In this document: one piece after another, positions 10,584 to 21,433 of the stretch | How positions within the stretch are numbered: the first letter of the stretch is position 1 | Layout: every line of letters begins with the position of its first letter | Origin: Emiliania huxleyi CCMP1516 | Lineage: Eukaryota > Haptophyta > Isochrysidales > Noelaerhabdaceae | Length of the DNA stretch: 64,000 nucleotides | Direction: 5' to 3' | Assembly: GCF_000372725.1 (NCBI RefSeq) | Contig: NW_005198966.1 | Span: forward strand, 1,489,507 to 1,553,506 | Notes under the pieces: generated by a model | What the model was told of the DNA's origin: nothing | Database searches by the model: none | The model's input: only the letters and a program-made list of their open reading frames with translations | Program-made: the position numbers and the translations under genes

Positions 10584-10903
10584 CTCGGTGACACCGAGAG
10601 AGTTGACGGTCAAACTCGGCCGGCGAAAGGTCGGTCGGCGCTCAGCGTGTCAAGTTTCATCGATTAAAGTTCATCTTTTTTTATGTGACATGAGCGTAGC
10701 TCTACTCCGTACTCCCCAAGTCGCAAGTGCTCTGTCTCCGTTGCGGGTCGCGGGTGACCTGCCGGTTTTGGTCCCCGTGCTTCCTTCGGCAATGAATAAT
10801 TGGAGATCTGTGTGTGTGTGTAAGACTGGCTGACTGACTGCACACAGCTATTGCAATATGACATCATCGTCGCCCCTTCCGGCGCCTCGACGGTGGAGAG
10901 AGC
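10584..10903. other. Short intergenic gap between convergent/tandem genes
   Basis: 320 bp with a TTTTTTT run and a short TG tract near 10810-10820. No gene seen. Confidence 0.5.
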
Positions 10904-11406
10904 TCATGCGTCCTCCTGCTTCACGCCGCTGCTGGCGGCACCTTGGTCCGCGCCCGCCTTCCCGCTCGCCCCACCATCCTCCGTCTTTGCCTTCTTGGCC
11001 TTGGCCTCGTCCTCGTCCTCTTCGGCCGAGTCTTCTCGCTCATAACCGAATGTCACGTAGCCGCTTATGCCGGCCTTGACGAGCAGGTGGCCCTTCCTCG
11101 CAAAGATCGCCCGGAAGCGCCGCTTGATCTCGGCGTCGTCGTCTCCGAGCTTCTGTCGCACGCGACCCACCACGCAATCCTTACACAGCTTCTTTCCCGT
11201 CGGCTGCGTCCAGTACTTGGCGGTGGGCTTCCAGCCGCCGAGGTTAGCCATCGGAATGGGCGCGTTGCAAAGGCCGCAGACCCACGGCTTTGCACCGTAG
11301 TTGGCCACAAACGTGCCTGGAAGTCTCCGGCATTCCTTTTTGAACTCCGCGCACTCGAGCTTGTCGTTGATCCAAAGGTGGATCGAAGCTGCCTCCTGAT
11401 GAAATT
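10904..11406 (-). CDS. Small Cys-motif (zinc-binding-like) protein, 5' exon not found
   Basis: An open frame runs from an apparent acceptor TTTTTGCAG (exon starts at 11406) to the stop at 10904. It reads EFHQEAASIHLWINDKLECA, then FKKECRRLPGTFVANYG, KPWVCGLCNAPIPMANLGGW, and TGKKLCKDCVVGRVRQKLGD. The CGLC and CKDC pairs could bind one zinc ion. The C-terminal ~45 residues are acidic then Lys-rich (EEDEDEAKAKKAKTEDGG), like nuclear or nucleolar proteins. No in-frame ATG lies between the acceptor and CGLC, so the start must be in an upstream exon; the intron region carries a (CTAC)n tract on the plus strand. Function unknown. Confidence 0.65.
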
Positions 11407-12196
11407 CTGCAAAAACCTGACCGGCCCCTGCCCTGCCCCTACCTACCTACCTACCTACCTACCTTACTTATGGGAAACTAAAAAAAGAAATCACGGCGTG
11501 GGTGAAGGTGGGGTACTATACCAACTAAAGTGATGGTTGGTGGTACTATCCTGCAACCACAGTCCTTCCTGTGACATGGCAGGCCACTCTCAAGCCCTAC
11601 AAGCACCAGATCAACGACTTGGGGAGGGTTGACATCGTGATTTGGGCGGAAAAATTCTTTTTCTGCTGGGAAAATTCCGGCGTGAGAGAGGGAAAAACCC
11701 GACGGGAGGGCCCAGACCCTACCCTACCTACCCCGTCATGAGTGCCGCCCCAAGCAAAAATAACATATCACTGAAAATGGGCGATCCAAGGGAGGGAGGG
11801 GAGGACGGCACGCCGCCACCACACAGGGATTTTAAGGAGAGGAGTGTGGTGAAAATAAGAGCGCATCTCTCTCTCTGTTGTGCGAGGCGTGAACCGCGCC
11901 ATTCGCTCTCACCTGGCAACCCTGTCTGCACGTCTCGCGCGCGCGTGAACAGGGCTCCAGGCCCCAAATTACGTGTGAGTGTTAGAGTTGTTTGGTATTG
12001 CTAAAAATCTCTCTCTCTGAAAATGATGCGATTTTTATTTTGTTGTCGGCGGCGACGCGCATCGTGTTCAAGGCCACGTCCTTCACCTCCTTCGGCTCCC
12101 TCGGCTTCTTCGGTAGCGGCGCCTTCGAGAGATTTTTATTAACCAACAAGAAATCACGACTCTCACAGTGATTTGGGCTCGGCAGCTTGTTAGCCC
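11407..12196. other. Intergenic with dispersed repeats
   Basis: (CTAC)n tract at about 11449-11467. An R2 fragment at 11779-11862 reads GGACGGCACGCCGCCACCAC. A block at about 11960-12010 (GTGTGAGTGTTAGAGTTGTT) recurs at 51985-52022 and in part at 33127-33150. A plus-strand stretch at 11570-11690 reads like a protein fragment but has no start or domain. Confidence 0.5.
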
Positions 12197-12312
12197 TCAG
12201 CCGAAGCTGGGGCCGGTCCCGTAGCCGAGAGAGCCCGCGCCGATGAGTTCGACGCGGTCGGGGGGGCCTGCGGAGAGGCCAGCGAGGTGGCGATCGCTGT
12301 ACTTCATGGCGC
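12130..12312 (-). repeat. Repeat R3: conserved C-terminal exon plus 3'UTR, copy 1
   Basis: Near-identical to 57235-57418. The UTR half alone also occurs at about 25540-25592. All three copies lie in the same orientation. Confidence 0.85.
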
Positions 12313-12571
12313 CCTCAAAGTGGGGCTCTCTCTCGCCTTCGACGGCGAGGCCTTTGGCATGCTCAGGCCGTGTACCCAGAATTTGCGCCGGCTGGCGAGC
12401 GGTACGGCCGCCGCCGGCCGCTGCACCCGCGCCTTCCCTCGCGGGCGCCGTCGCGCCGCGCGCGCCCAACTCTGCTGGCACACGGCACGCGTCGTCACTC
12501 AGCCGCGGAGAACAGGCGGTGCAGCGCGCGAAGCGCCGCGATCTCGTACTTTTAAGGCTGGATCCGGCCAT
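12197..12571 (-). CDS. Gene tail shared with 57.3 kb (C-terminal exon fragment)
   Basis: The last ~40 residues, [14 protein letters not shown] and [20 protein letters not shown], are nearly identical to the end of the gene at 57301-57852. The 3' flank is also conserved (down to about 12130, TTTTTATTAACCAACAAG on the plus strand). Upstream of MKYSD the two copies are unrelated. This looks like a duplicated terminal exon plus 3'UTR; whether the upstream 80 residues here are translated is doubtful. No family recognised. Confidence 0.4.
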   Translation of the reverse strand: MAGSSLKSTRSRRFARCTACSPRLSDDACRVPAELGARGATAPAREGAGAAAGGGRTARQPAQILGTRPEHAKGLAVEGEREPHFEGAMKYSDRHLAGLSAGPPDRVELIGAGSLGYGTGPSFG

Positions 12572-12846
12572 TCCAAGGGCAAGGCGCGAGGGTATACATT
12601 GCGTTACATTTGAGAATCTTCAGCGTCCCTCCCTCCTATAGTCACAATCTCAATTTCTCGACTCTCCAACACGAAGTGCTGCGATCGGTTCTCGCCCATT
12701 TCTTTTTTCCTTGCTTGCTTTTTGGTCCGAGAGATACATTAAAGTCCGAAGAAAGAAAGAAAGAAACGCGAAAGCGAGCAAAGAAAGAAAGAAACCAGAA
12801 AATCATGCAATTTTTATTTTGCTGTCGGCGGCCTGCTTCTTCGCGA

Positions 12847-14788
12847 ATGCTGTCTCGCAGCGCGAGGTTCGTGTCCCGCTTGTCGGGCAGGGCGGCCGGC
12901 CGCGCCTTCTCCTCCCAGGCCCAACCGCAGCAGCAGGTCAGCCCTCGTCTCGCGGCTTTTCGCGAGCAGCTCGCATCGGACGTCGCCACAGAGGACGAGA
13001 CGTCGTGGACCGACTCTGTCTCCGTCGCGGAGCGGGTAGGGACGAAGAGGGCGGTGAAGAAGCAGCACACGCGCCACCCGGACTGGCTCAAGGTGCAGCG
13101 GCCTGGGGGGGACGACTACATGCGGATCCGGAACGGCCTGCGCGCGAGCAAGCTGGCGACCGTGTGCGAGGAGGCGCGGTGTCCCAACATCGGCGAGTGC
13201 TGGTCGAGCAAGAAGGGGGCCGCCACGGCGACCATCATGGTGCTCGGCGACACGTGCACGCGCGGCTGCCGCTTCTGCAACGTCAAGACCTCGCGCGCGC
13301 CGGCGCTGCCTGCAGACGATGAGCCGGAAAAGACGGCCGAGGCGCCGCGCCGGGGAGGGGGCGGGAGAGGCGCGGCCACACGCGTGGTGAGGCGGGGCGT
13401 GCTGCTTGCGCGGTAGGCGATCGCCTCGTGGGAGGTGGACTACGTCGTCATCACCTCGGTCGACCGAGACGACATCCCTGACGGCGGCGCGTCGCACTAC
13501 GCCAGGGTCGTTCGGCGGGTCAAGGCGCGACCGGCAGTCCCGTCTCGCACCACCACCCCTCACACCCGCCTCGCCACCTCGGACCCTCTCTCTCCCTCCT
13601 CCTCGCCCGCCGCCCGCTCTCGCCGAACCGCTGCTCCCCCCCCCTCCCCCCTCCCCCCTCCCCCCCTCACCCACCCACCCACACCACCTCACCTCCATCC
13701 CTCTCCCCTCCCCCACCCGCCCACCCCCACCCCCCGCCCCCCGGAGCAGGAGCTCAAGCCGTCGATGCGGCTCGAGTGCCTCACGCCCGACTTCAACGGC
13801 ACCTCCGGCCTCGACGGCGTCGCCACCGTCGCCTCCGCCGGCCTCGACGTCTACGCACACAACATCGAGACTGTCGAGCGGCTGCAGGGCTCCGTGCGGG
13901 ACCGCCGGGCGGGCTACCGCGAGTCGATCGGCGTGCTGGAGCACGCGCGCAGCGTGAACCCGAGCCTGGTGACGAAGACCTCCATCATCCTCGGCTTCGG
14001 CGAGCGCGACGATGAGATCCGGCAGACGATGCGAGACATGCGGGACGCCGGCGTCGAGATCTTCACCCTCGGCCAGTACCTTCGCCCGTCGAGGAGGCAC
14101 ATGAAGGCGCCGCTGCCGCCCGGAGGGGAAGGGAAGGGAAGGGAAGGGTGGTGGTGGTGGTGGGTGGGTGTGTGTGTGTGGGGGGGGGTCCCCACCGAGG
14201 CGCTGCTCGCTCCTAGGTCGCGCGCATGCTGCCTCCAGAGGAGTACGACTACTGGCAGCGCGAGGGGATGGCGATGGGATTCAAGCGCGCGCCCCCCGCC
14301 CAACCCCGAGCCCTCCCCCCCTCCCCCCCAGCCATCGCCCCGCCCTCCCGCCCCTCAGGTACGTTGCGAGTGGTCCGCTGGTCCGGTCGAGCTACAAGGC
14401 AGGGGAGGCGCACGCCGCACGCCCTCCGCCCCCTCCCTCCGCCCCCTCCCTCCGCCCCCTCCCTCCGCCCCCTCCCTCCGCCCCCTCCCTCCGCCCCCTC
14501 CCTCCGCCCCGCCCTCTGCCTCCGCCACCTCGACAGCCTCGACAGCCAGGCGCACTCACCCGCCCCCACCGCCGCCGGCGTGACCAGGTCTTCATGGAGG
14601 CGATTTTGCGCGAGCGCGAGGCGGCGCAGCACGGCTCGCGCAGTGGCGCGGAGGCGGCCTCGCCGAGCGACGGCGCCTCCTCCCTCCCCCTCTCCGGCGT
14701 GTGGACGCCGCAGCAGGGGGAGGAGCGCGCGGCGCGGGTCCTGGCGAGCTTGGCAGACTCGAGGCCAGAGGGCGCGTGCCCCCTGTGA
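12847..14788 (+). CDS. LIAS: Lipoyl synthase, mitochondrial type
   Basis: Radical-SAM enzyme that inserts two sulfurs into octanoyl-lysine of lipoate-dependent complexes. ATG 12847 gives an Arg/Ser-rich presequence ([18 protein letters not shown]) ending near AFSSQ, typical of mitochondrial targeting; an in-frame ATG at 12805 is possible. The auxiliary cluster motif [12 protein letters not shown] (Cys 107, 112, 118) and radical-[11 protein letters not shown] (137, 141, 144) are intact. Six exons: 12847-13341, 13417-13524, 13747-14106, 14217-14284, 14359-14407, 14588-14788, giving 426 residues. Joined sequence follows the family: [77 protein letters not shown]. All five donors are GC, all acceptors AG. 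The C-terminal ~45 residues extend beyond the usual end. High confidence; exon ends are deduced from frame and family continuity. Confidence 0.93.
13525..13746 (+). other. Lipoyl synthase intron 2: C-rich
   Basis: GC donor after AAG at 13524, acceptor CCGGAG at 13746. The interior is almost purely C/T on the coding strand from about 13590 (CCCTCCCC-like runs), a strong pyrimidine bias also seen in intron 5. Confidence 0.8.
14408..14587 (+). other. Lipoyl synthase intron 5 with (CCCTCCGCC) minisatellite
   Basis: GC donor after GAG at 14407, acceptor GACCAG at 14587. About 14420-14518 is a tandem array of CCCTCCGCCC units, roughly ten copies. Confidence 0.85.
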
Positions 14789-16197
14789 GCGACGCGCGCT
14801 CTGTCTGTGTCTGTGTCTGTGTCTGTGTCTGTCTTGTGCCGGCTGTAGTGTGGCGGGGTGCATGGTGCATGGGGGAGGCCGGGTTCGTCGGAGCTTTCGT
14901 TGTTGATTGCCGTTCGCCGGGGCGAGGCTTCCGCGCTCTCAATGAGAGGCTCTCGTGGTTCGGCGCTTGATGTGTGGCGTATAGTATAACTGTTTAAATA
15001 ACTCTTGGAGAATTGTTTGTGGCGGCGGTTGGTCTAGCCGTGCAGCCCCGGCCCCCGCCCCCACACGGGCACGGCGGCCTGCTCCGCGGAGCCTGCCGGC
15101 GCTGCCGGTGCCGCGTGCCGGCTGCCGCTCCCGCCTCCCGGCTCCCGGCTCCCGCCCGCAGCCCAAGGCCAAGCGCGCGCGCAACCGCCCCCCCGCGCGG
15201 ACAAAACCACACCAATAACAAGGCAATTTTTGTGATTATATCGTCATCGACGGCATCTCTACCGTGAGTCTGAGAGGATGAGCCTTGATTGAGCGACATT
15301 GCGGTCGCCGATGCCGACATGTGCACCCGGTGGCCGGTGCACCCTCGGCCGTGGCCGGCGTGGGCCCCGAGTCGGGCGCCCGAGCGAGCCCTAGTCTGGA
15401 CGATCTTTTGCGCTATCTCCCCTTGTCTCCCTCTATCTCCCCGTATCTCCCCGTATCTCCCCGTATCTCCCCGTATCTCCCCGTATCTCCCCATATCTCC
15501 GCGCGTATCCCGTATCTCCCGTGGTGGATCTCGTATCTCCGGGTATCTCTCCCGGTCTCTCCCAGTTTCCCCCAGTCTCCCGCGGTATCCCGCGGTATCC
15601 CGCGGTATCCCGCCATATCTCGCCATGGATACCGTGAAAAATATCGTCCAGACCAGTGAATCGAGCGTTTGGCCGTTTGAGGCTTTGAGCGCGCGCACAC
15701 GCCACAGCCCACACCCCACACACGGCGCACACGCCACACCGCGGCCACCGCGCACCGCGGCACCGCGCTGCCGCTGTGGCACCGGCCTCTGCCCGCCGCG
15801 TGCCGCGACCCCGCGGCGCGCGCCATATTTGATTCTCAACGCAACACAGTACACACACACATTCACATTTTTAAGCCTTAAGCGGAAGCGTCGAGAAGCG
15901 GCCGGGCCATCTGTCTGAGCGGGGCAGGAAAGAGTGCGCCACCCTCAGAGGCCACCCTCCCGGCCTTTTCCCGCTCCCCGGCCTTACTTATACGACCGCT
16001 CCCCCAGTTTACCACAGCCGGCAGCGCCCCGGCGCGCCTTGACCCTTGTCCGCGGCGCGAGACGCCGCGCGAGAGCTCGCCTACCCCGACGAGCCGCGCC
16101 GCCCCAGCGCCACCCCTCGTCACGGCGCCACCCCTCGTCACGACTCAATCAGTTCAAAACACCTCGCGGCCTCGCGGCCTGCTCGCGGCGCCTCTGC
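14789..16197. other. Intergenic with minisatellites
   Basis: (GTCTGT)n near 14802-14832. A (CGTATCTCCC)n array at about 15412-15500 degenerates into CCCGCGGTATC units to 15615. Alternating CA tracts occur near 15690-15860. Minus-strand frames here merely translate the array (GDTGRYGEIR repeats). Confidence 0.55.
15412..15615. repeat. 10-bp minisatellite (CGTATCTCCC)n
   Basis: At least seven near-perfect tandem units CCGTATCTCC, then decayed and variant units (CCGCGGTATC x3). No spacers, so not a CRISPR. Confidence 0.9.
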
Positions 16198-17986
16198 TCA
16201 GCCGATCGGCTCCGCCGAGGCGACCGACGCCATCGGGGGCGGGGCGGGGGCCCAGATGTGCTCGAAGCTGACCTCGCACACGGCCGCGGCGGAGCCGTCC
16301 CCCTCGCCCATCTGGGCGGTGACGAGGGGCGGCGCGGCGAGGGGCGGCGCGGCGAGGGGCGGCTCGGAGCAGAAGAGGGGTTGTGAGGAGAGGGGCGGCC
16401 CGATGGGCTGGCAGGCAGTGACGGTCGGCAGGCCGGTAGGCGGGGCCTGCTCTTGTATGGGCACCGCCTGCGACATGGGCATGCTCTGCCGGCACAACGC
16501 CATTGGCACGCTCAGCGAGCCTGGAGTCGGCCTCGGTCCGCCCTCCTCATGGCGTGGGAGAGGCGGCGGGGCGGCACCCACGCCGAGGTCAGGAGTCTGA
16601 GGCAGGGAAGGGGAGGGGAGGGGCTGGGGGGGGGGGGGGGGTAGGCCCCCGGGTCACAAGGTAGGGGAGAGGGAAAGGGGGAAAGGCAGGGGGATAGGGA
16701 GGGGGAAAGGGANNNNNNNNNNNNNNNNNNNNNNNNNNNNNNNNNNNNNNNNNNNNNNNNNNNNNNNNNNNNNNNNNNNNNNNNNNNNNNNNNNNNNNNN
16801 NNNNNNNNNNNNNNNNNNNNNNNNNNNNNNNNNNNNNNNNNNNNNNNNNNNNNNNNNNNNNNNNNNNNNNNNNNNNNNNNNNNNNNNNNNNNNNNNNNNN
16901 NNNNNNNNNNNNNNNNNNNNNNNNNNNNNNNNNNNNNNNNNNNNNNNNNNNNNNNNNNNNNNNNNNNNNNNNNNNNNNNNNNNNNNNNNNNNNNNNNNNN
17001 NNNNNNNNNNNNNNNNNNNNNNNNNNCTGGGGCGCGGGCCGCGAGAGGGAGGCGCACACACCTTTTGCAGCGTAGCGGGCACGGAGGGTGCGCTGCTTGG
17101 CTGGGGGGTCGTGTGCGGGTGGGGAGGACGCGCTTCCTTCCCGCCCGGCACGGGAAGGGGCGGAGCGGCCGGCGGGGCGGCGAGTCCGATGGAGAGGACG
17201 GCCGAGGCCGCCGCCTCACGCTCCTCCTCCTCGGACTTCTCCTCGGCGGCGTGAAAATTGACATTGTGCAGCGGCCCTCGAAGCAACGAGCTGGCGGCGG
17301 TGCGCCCGTCAAAGGGGAGGAAGGGCGGTGGCTCCGCCGCCGCCGCCGCCGCCGCCTCCTTTTCCCGCTCTTGGTGCATCAAGTGCTGCAAGTCTGCGAC
17401 CCTCGAGATGCCGAGCGAGAGCGTGTGCCGCACGGAGTTGAGCTGTGCGTTCTCCGGGTCCGCGGCGAGCATCTACACGGAGGGAGGGAGTCAGAGAGGT
17501 GTGGAGGCTGCGTCGCGTGCGGGCATGGTAACGGATAGCGAGGCGGGTGCGCAGCCCCCCCAGGCTGCGGGAGACCACCTGCTCGACTTGCCCGAGGTGG
17601 TGAGCGAGCTTTAAAACCTGCGAGTCGAGTTCCGCCAATCCTACCGACAGCGGCAGGATCGGCTCCGCCAGGTTCTGCCACGTGGGCGGCAGGATCGGCT
17701 CCGCAAAATTCTGCCACGCGCGCTTCTGGCCGACGTGGGGAGTTGGCGCCTCGTCGGCAGCCAGGGGCGGCATCTGGACGTCAAACACGTCGTGGCACGA
17801 GCTGCACTGCACGGAGGTGATCTCGGTCTGCAGTGTGACGAGAAGCATCGACGCGCATCCCGGGCACGCAAGCTGGAACTGCTCCCCCTCGGAAGGCTCT
17901 ATCAGCTCGGGCGAGGAGGAGGGCCCAGGCGCCACATCGGCGTCGTCCTCGAAGGTGGCGTCCACCATGATGGGTGTTAGGACCAT
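16198..17986 (-). CDS. zf-LSD1-type zinc-finger protein, paralogue A (interrupted by assembly gap)
   Basis: Exon 1 (17986..17579) contains CPGCASMLLVTLQTEITSVQ then CSSCHDVFDVQMPP, an LSD1-type CxxC...CxxC finger (residues about 40-73). It ends ...GQVEQ before a GT donor. Exon 2 (17472..17062) starts MLAADPENAQL and contains a helical VRHTLSLGISRVADLQHLM segment, then Ala/Glu and Pro-rich sequence, with a GT donor after LQK. The remainder enters the N gap; a frame from 16581 down to the TGA/TAG at 16198 (VPMALCRQSMPMSQAVP...) is the probable last exon. Paralogue B at 22.96-24.36 kb has the same exon plan and a CCHC zinc knuckle in exon 3, so the knuckle of A probably sits in the gap. LSD1-type fingers act in transcription/cell-death regulators in plants; role here unknown. 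Confidence 0.65.
16713..17026. other. Assembly gap (314 N)
   Basis: Run of N, flanked on the left by G-rich (GGGGAAAGG) sequence that probably stopped assembly. It falls inside the zf-LSD1 paralogue A gene. Confidence 0.99.
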
Positions 17987-18273
17987 TTTCAGGATGTGCC
18001 GCCGCCAGCTCTAAAAAAAATTACGCGCGGCGCCGTACACACTGTAGTCGGCCCCGTGAACCTTCACGAGACAGTCTGCTGTGAGAGCCCCTGAAGAGTG
18101 CGAAAGGGGTTGTAAAAAATGGGGAGAGGTGACGCCAACTCCAACTAAAGACAGCGACGCAACACGTTTGTCGTTTCACGATCTCTCAACGCACTCACTC
18201 CCCTCCGCTTTACACTAGAGGCTACAGCTAGAGGGCTCAGATGGTCGGCACCCTTCGGTGTGAGCGAGGTTGC

Positions 18274-18690
18274 CGAAGCCCGCCACTTGCACATGCGACA
18301 TGGACATGCCGGAGCCGTTGTCAACCACAAGCGCCGCAACTTCGTCGTCAGCCATTTTTGTTGTTTGGAAGGAGGAGTTGGGGTGCCTGCGGCGGGGCGA
18401 GGGGGCGTCCGGCGGTGAGCGGGTGCGCGGCGGTGCGTGGATCGGGTCGGGGGGCGCGCGTGCTCGGGGGCGAGAGGGTGGCGGCGCCGAAGTCGGATAC
18501 CTTTGAGTGCTCGCCGATTGCCGAGCGTGGAAGCCGCCGCGTCCTCCTTTGTTTCTTTTTTCGTGCTCGGGTTTGGCTTTCCCGTGAGCTGTGACATATG
18601 CGGCGGGCCCCATCCCGAGCAATTTGCCTCTCAGCTCTCTCCCTCTCCCTCCGCCTTCTTTGACCAGTGCTGTTCGCCCCAACCAACCAA
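18274..18690 (-). pseudogene. Truncated actin start with promoter (third actin copy)
   Basis: The region upstream of ATG 18355..18353 matches the upstream region of actin copy 1 (26660-26992) almost base for base, including the CCAAACAACAAAA leader. The coding start [17 protein letters not shown] is identical to actin. An insertion of about 10 bp after the GSGM codons (TCCATGTCGC) then shifts the frame. ATGTGCAAG and GCGGGCTTCG of actin are still visible before homology ends near 18274. The frame runs on for ~29 unrelated residues to a stop. It is opposite in orientation to the two intact genes. A 5' actin fragment, not a functional actin. Confidence 0.85.
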
Positions 18691-18956
18691 CGCGCAACGC
18701 CGCAACGGTGTCCCACCGTCCAACCCGACCGTCGGGCGACTGTCGGAGTGTCTCGCGACCACGAACGCACACACACACACATGCTAACCCCCCCCCCGCC
18801 CCCCCCCTCTCTCGCGCGCGCGTGGGTAGGGGCGCTTATCGACCTGTGGAAGCACACAGACGCCCAACTCGCTGTTTATTTATAGGGGCCTCGAAGCTGC
18901 GTTTTATATTGCGTGGGGGCGGTGCGTATTCTCGTATCACTAGCTAGTGTCGTGTC

Positions 18957-19190
18957 CACTAGCTCCGAGTAGAGGGGGCGTCATGCTGCTAAGGGGAAAC
19001 CTGGTGCGCAGAACCAACCCTCGGAGACCCGTGTTATGGCCCTGCGACCGCGCACCACCCAGGGCCAGGGCTCTCTTGCCCGCAACCCGATCCCGAGCAT
19101 CCGGCCCGCTGGGTGCGCTTCTTAGCTCCCCGGCCCTGGGGGTGAGGTTAATGACTGCACTCCATACCAAGTGCTCCAAGTGCTCCCAAC
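18957..19190 (+). repeat. Dispersed repeat R1, copy
   Basis: TAGCTCCGAGTAGAGGGGGC at the left, GGGTGCGCTTCTTAGCTCCC in the middle, CTGCACTCC...AAGTGCTCCAAG at the right. The inverse-orientation copy at 60855-61130 shares all three blocks. Confidence 0.85.
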
Positions 19191-19650
19191 CAATGCGCGA
19201 GACTCTGTACATCGCGTGTATAGCGCGTCCGTCGCCTCGGCGAGAGAGAGAGAGAGCAGAGAGCATGGAAGTATCCAGGCGCGACAGCGACGCTGCGCTG
19301 CCTGGCCGGCCAAGGTCTCGATATTCCTGGGCAGCAGCTGGTTATATGCTCATCGCCGTGGCCAAGCCGGCCAGCCGCGCGCGCGCCGAGCCCGCCCCCC
19401 GCGGCGGGGGCGAGAGGGCAGAGGGCGCCGAAGCCTGAAACCGTTTTCTCTCTTCTTCTTTCGTTTTGACAAGGCAGGCGCCTGGCGGAGGGCCGGAGGA
19501 GGAGGAGGAGAAGAAGGAACACCGGGCCGCCAACCCGGCGATGAACCTGTGTACCAGCCTCCACTCGTCGCCAGGATTGGTTGGGCAGGTGAGCGTCACT
19601 CAGGAGACATGATTTCGCGTGAACACAACTAACTGACGGATTCGCTCCTG

Positions 19651-19685
19651 ACAGCCGCACGCGCCGCACTGCGGCGCGTGCGGCT
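19651..19685. repeat. Perfect GC-rich palindrome (hairpin)
   Basis: AGCCGCACGCGCCGCA is followed one base later by its exact reverse complement, a 16-bp stem. A partial third copy of the arm (GTGCGGCGCGTGCGGCTG) follows directly. Confidence 0.85.
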
Positions 19686-20699
19686 GGTGCGGCGCGTGCG
19701 GCTGTCTTTGTTTGAAATAAAAAGTCGAGTCAGAGCGGGGTCGGCGTTGTCCTGAGTTTTTCTCCCCGAACCGCCCGTCCGAAACCGCTCCGCGGGACGC
19801 ACGCCGGCGAAGCACCAACAAGCTGCTGTACGGCCCCGGCATCGCCTCCCCTGGCTTAGCTAGACTAAGAGGTATTGTGCACATGGCTGGTCTCTACAAT
19901 ATAAAAACTCAACACTTCACCTCCCAGAGCTCGTCCCGGTCCGTCATAGCCATCCTCGGCCTCAGGAGCGAGGGCCCCGGCCCTGCGGCCGCGGTGTGGT
20001 GCGGCGGCGTCACAAAAATCCGACGGCAGAGCACTCGTACGCGGTCGGGCGATCTGAGGCCCGACTAGGCGTATGGATTCCTGGAATCCTGGATTGCCCA
20101 CCCACTATCACCTGGACCCATCAACAGGCGCCTGCGGCGCCGTGGTCAGAGGTGTTTGTTCACATTCATGCCGCGCAGATGCCGCGTAGCGGAACCTGCG
20201 TCCACGGCTGGCAGCCACACAGAAGGAAGTCCGAGCCCGCCAGTTCCCTCTGGTGGGCAGTCTGATTGGGCCTATCGGAGCCCATCTCACCCCCCTGATC
20301 CGCCCCTGCCGAGTTCGCCTCTGCAGATCCAATTCTGTTCCCTCGGAACAACCCTTCGACTTCAAGGGACTTTCGGCTTCACACCGCCCTCGGCAGGGTG
20401 CTCGAGCCCAGTCTTGATTGAACTCCTCACTGCATCGCTGCAGAGTCCAGAGTGGGCCCCTTGTAATGTGAGAGAGTGCGCTGTGACTGACCGGTGCGTT
20501 CTTGTTTCCGATGCGCTTTCTTTCTCTTTTGGAGTGTTCCTTCGCAGAGTCAGTCAGTCAGTGCGCTTTCTTTCTCTTTTGTTCGCTGAGTCAGTCAGTC
20601 AGTCGGCGGTGATGCGAACCGCCACACCGCGCTTTTTTGCAGCGCGTTTTCTTTTGGCGCCGTCTCTCTGCGCCTTGTCTGTCGCGTGAGTCGAAAAAG

Positions 20700-21125
20700 A
20701 AAGAAAACATACAGCCAAAGGAGGGATGGGAGGACGGCACGCCGCCACCACACACAGGGATTTCACGGGAAGGAAGGTGTGTTGCTAGCCGTCGCCCACC
20801 CTTGGGCGTCTGCCTCTTCCTATCTCTCTTCGCAGTCCCTCGCCGATTCTCGCTGCAACCTTCATGCCACCTCGCTGTCGTCCCACTCCCGTCGTTCTCC
20901 CTCCTGTCGCTTCATCCTCTGTCTGTCGCGTCGCTCTCCTCTGCCTCGTTCTGCTGCGCCGCCGCTGCCCGCCGATCCCTTGCTCACGCTCGCGGCTTCT
21001 TCTCGGCGCAACTCCGCCCCCCTCCTCGCGGCGTATTTTGGCCCCTCGAGTTTATCAAGCTCTCCTCCCGCAAGGACGACTCTTCTGACACCAAACAAAC
21101 AAAACCCTCCCCAATCATTTGCCGC
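20700..21125 (+). repeat. Dispersed repeat R2, full-length-like copy
   Basis: Starts near AAAGGAGGGATGGGAGGACG, passes through CACGCCGCCACCACAC and CTAGCCGTCGCCCACCCTTG, and ends in a TCGAGTTTATCAAGCTC-type block. Tandem relatives lie at 41565-42300; fragments at 11779, 36788 and 52060. Confidence 0.8.
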
Positions 21126-21433
21126 CAAGTCATGTGACATGTCGTTGCTCAGGTCCACTCTCGTTTCGGACACTTGCTTGTATGTACCTCCACAGATGAA
21201 TGATGTTGGCGCTGGGGCCCTCTTCGGTGTGAACACCCTGCGCGCGGGCCTTCTAGGCCCGCGGGTAGTCTCCCCCCATCCCCAGGGCCTCCAGGGCTCG
21301 CACCTCAACCTCTCACAGACCAGCGCATACCGCCCGGAGGTATTTTCTTCTCATCAAGGCTGTGAATCGTGCGTGCGAGAGAGAGCGCTCACCTGAATCA
21401 GCACCGCTGCGTGCCTTTTAATTTTGAAAGGCG

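Larger units (their letters stand above)
17987..21433. other. Intergenic, strongly repetitive
   Basis: Holds a broken actin start (18274-18690), an R1 repeat (18957-19190), a GC-rich palindrome (19651-19685), an R2 repeat (20700-21125) and a GTCAGTCAGTCA-type duplication (20555-20605). A copy of the 'GGGCTCGCACCTCAACC' repeat lies at about 21290-21365. No intact gene was recognised; frames at 19600-20690 have no domain support. Confidence 0.55.

Noticed and set aside
11567..11690. Plus-strand stretch reading like TWQATLKPYKHQINDLGRVD
   Set aside because: Protein-like but short, without start, domain or a second exon that I could find.
15412..15615. Possible CRISPR-like array
   Set aside because: Units are contiguous 10-mers without spacers, and the genome is eukaryotic.
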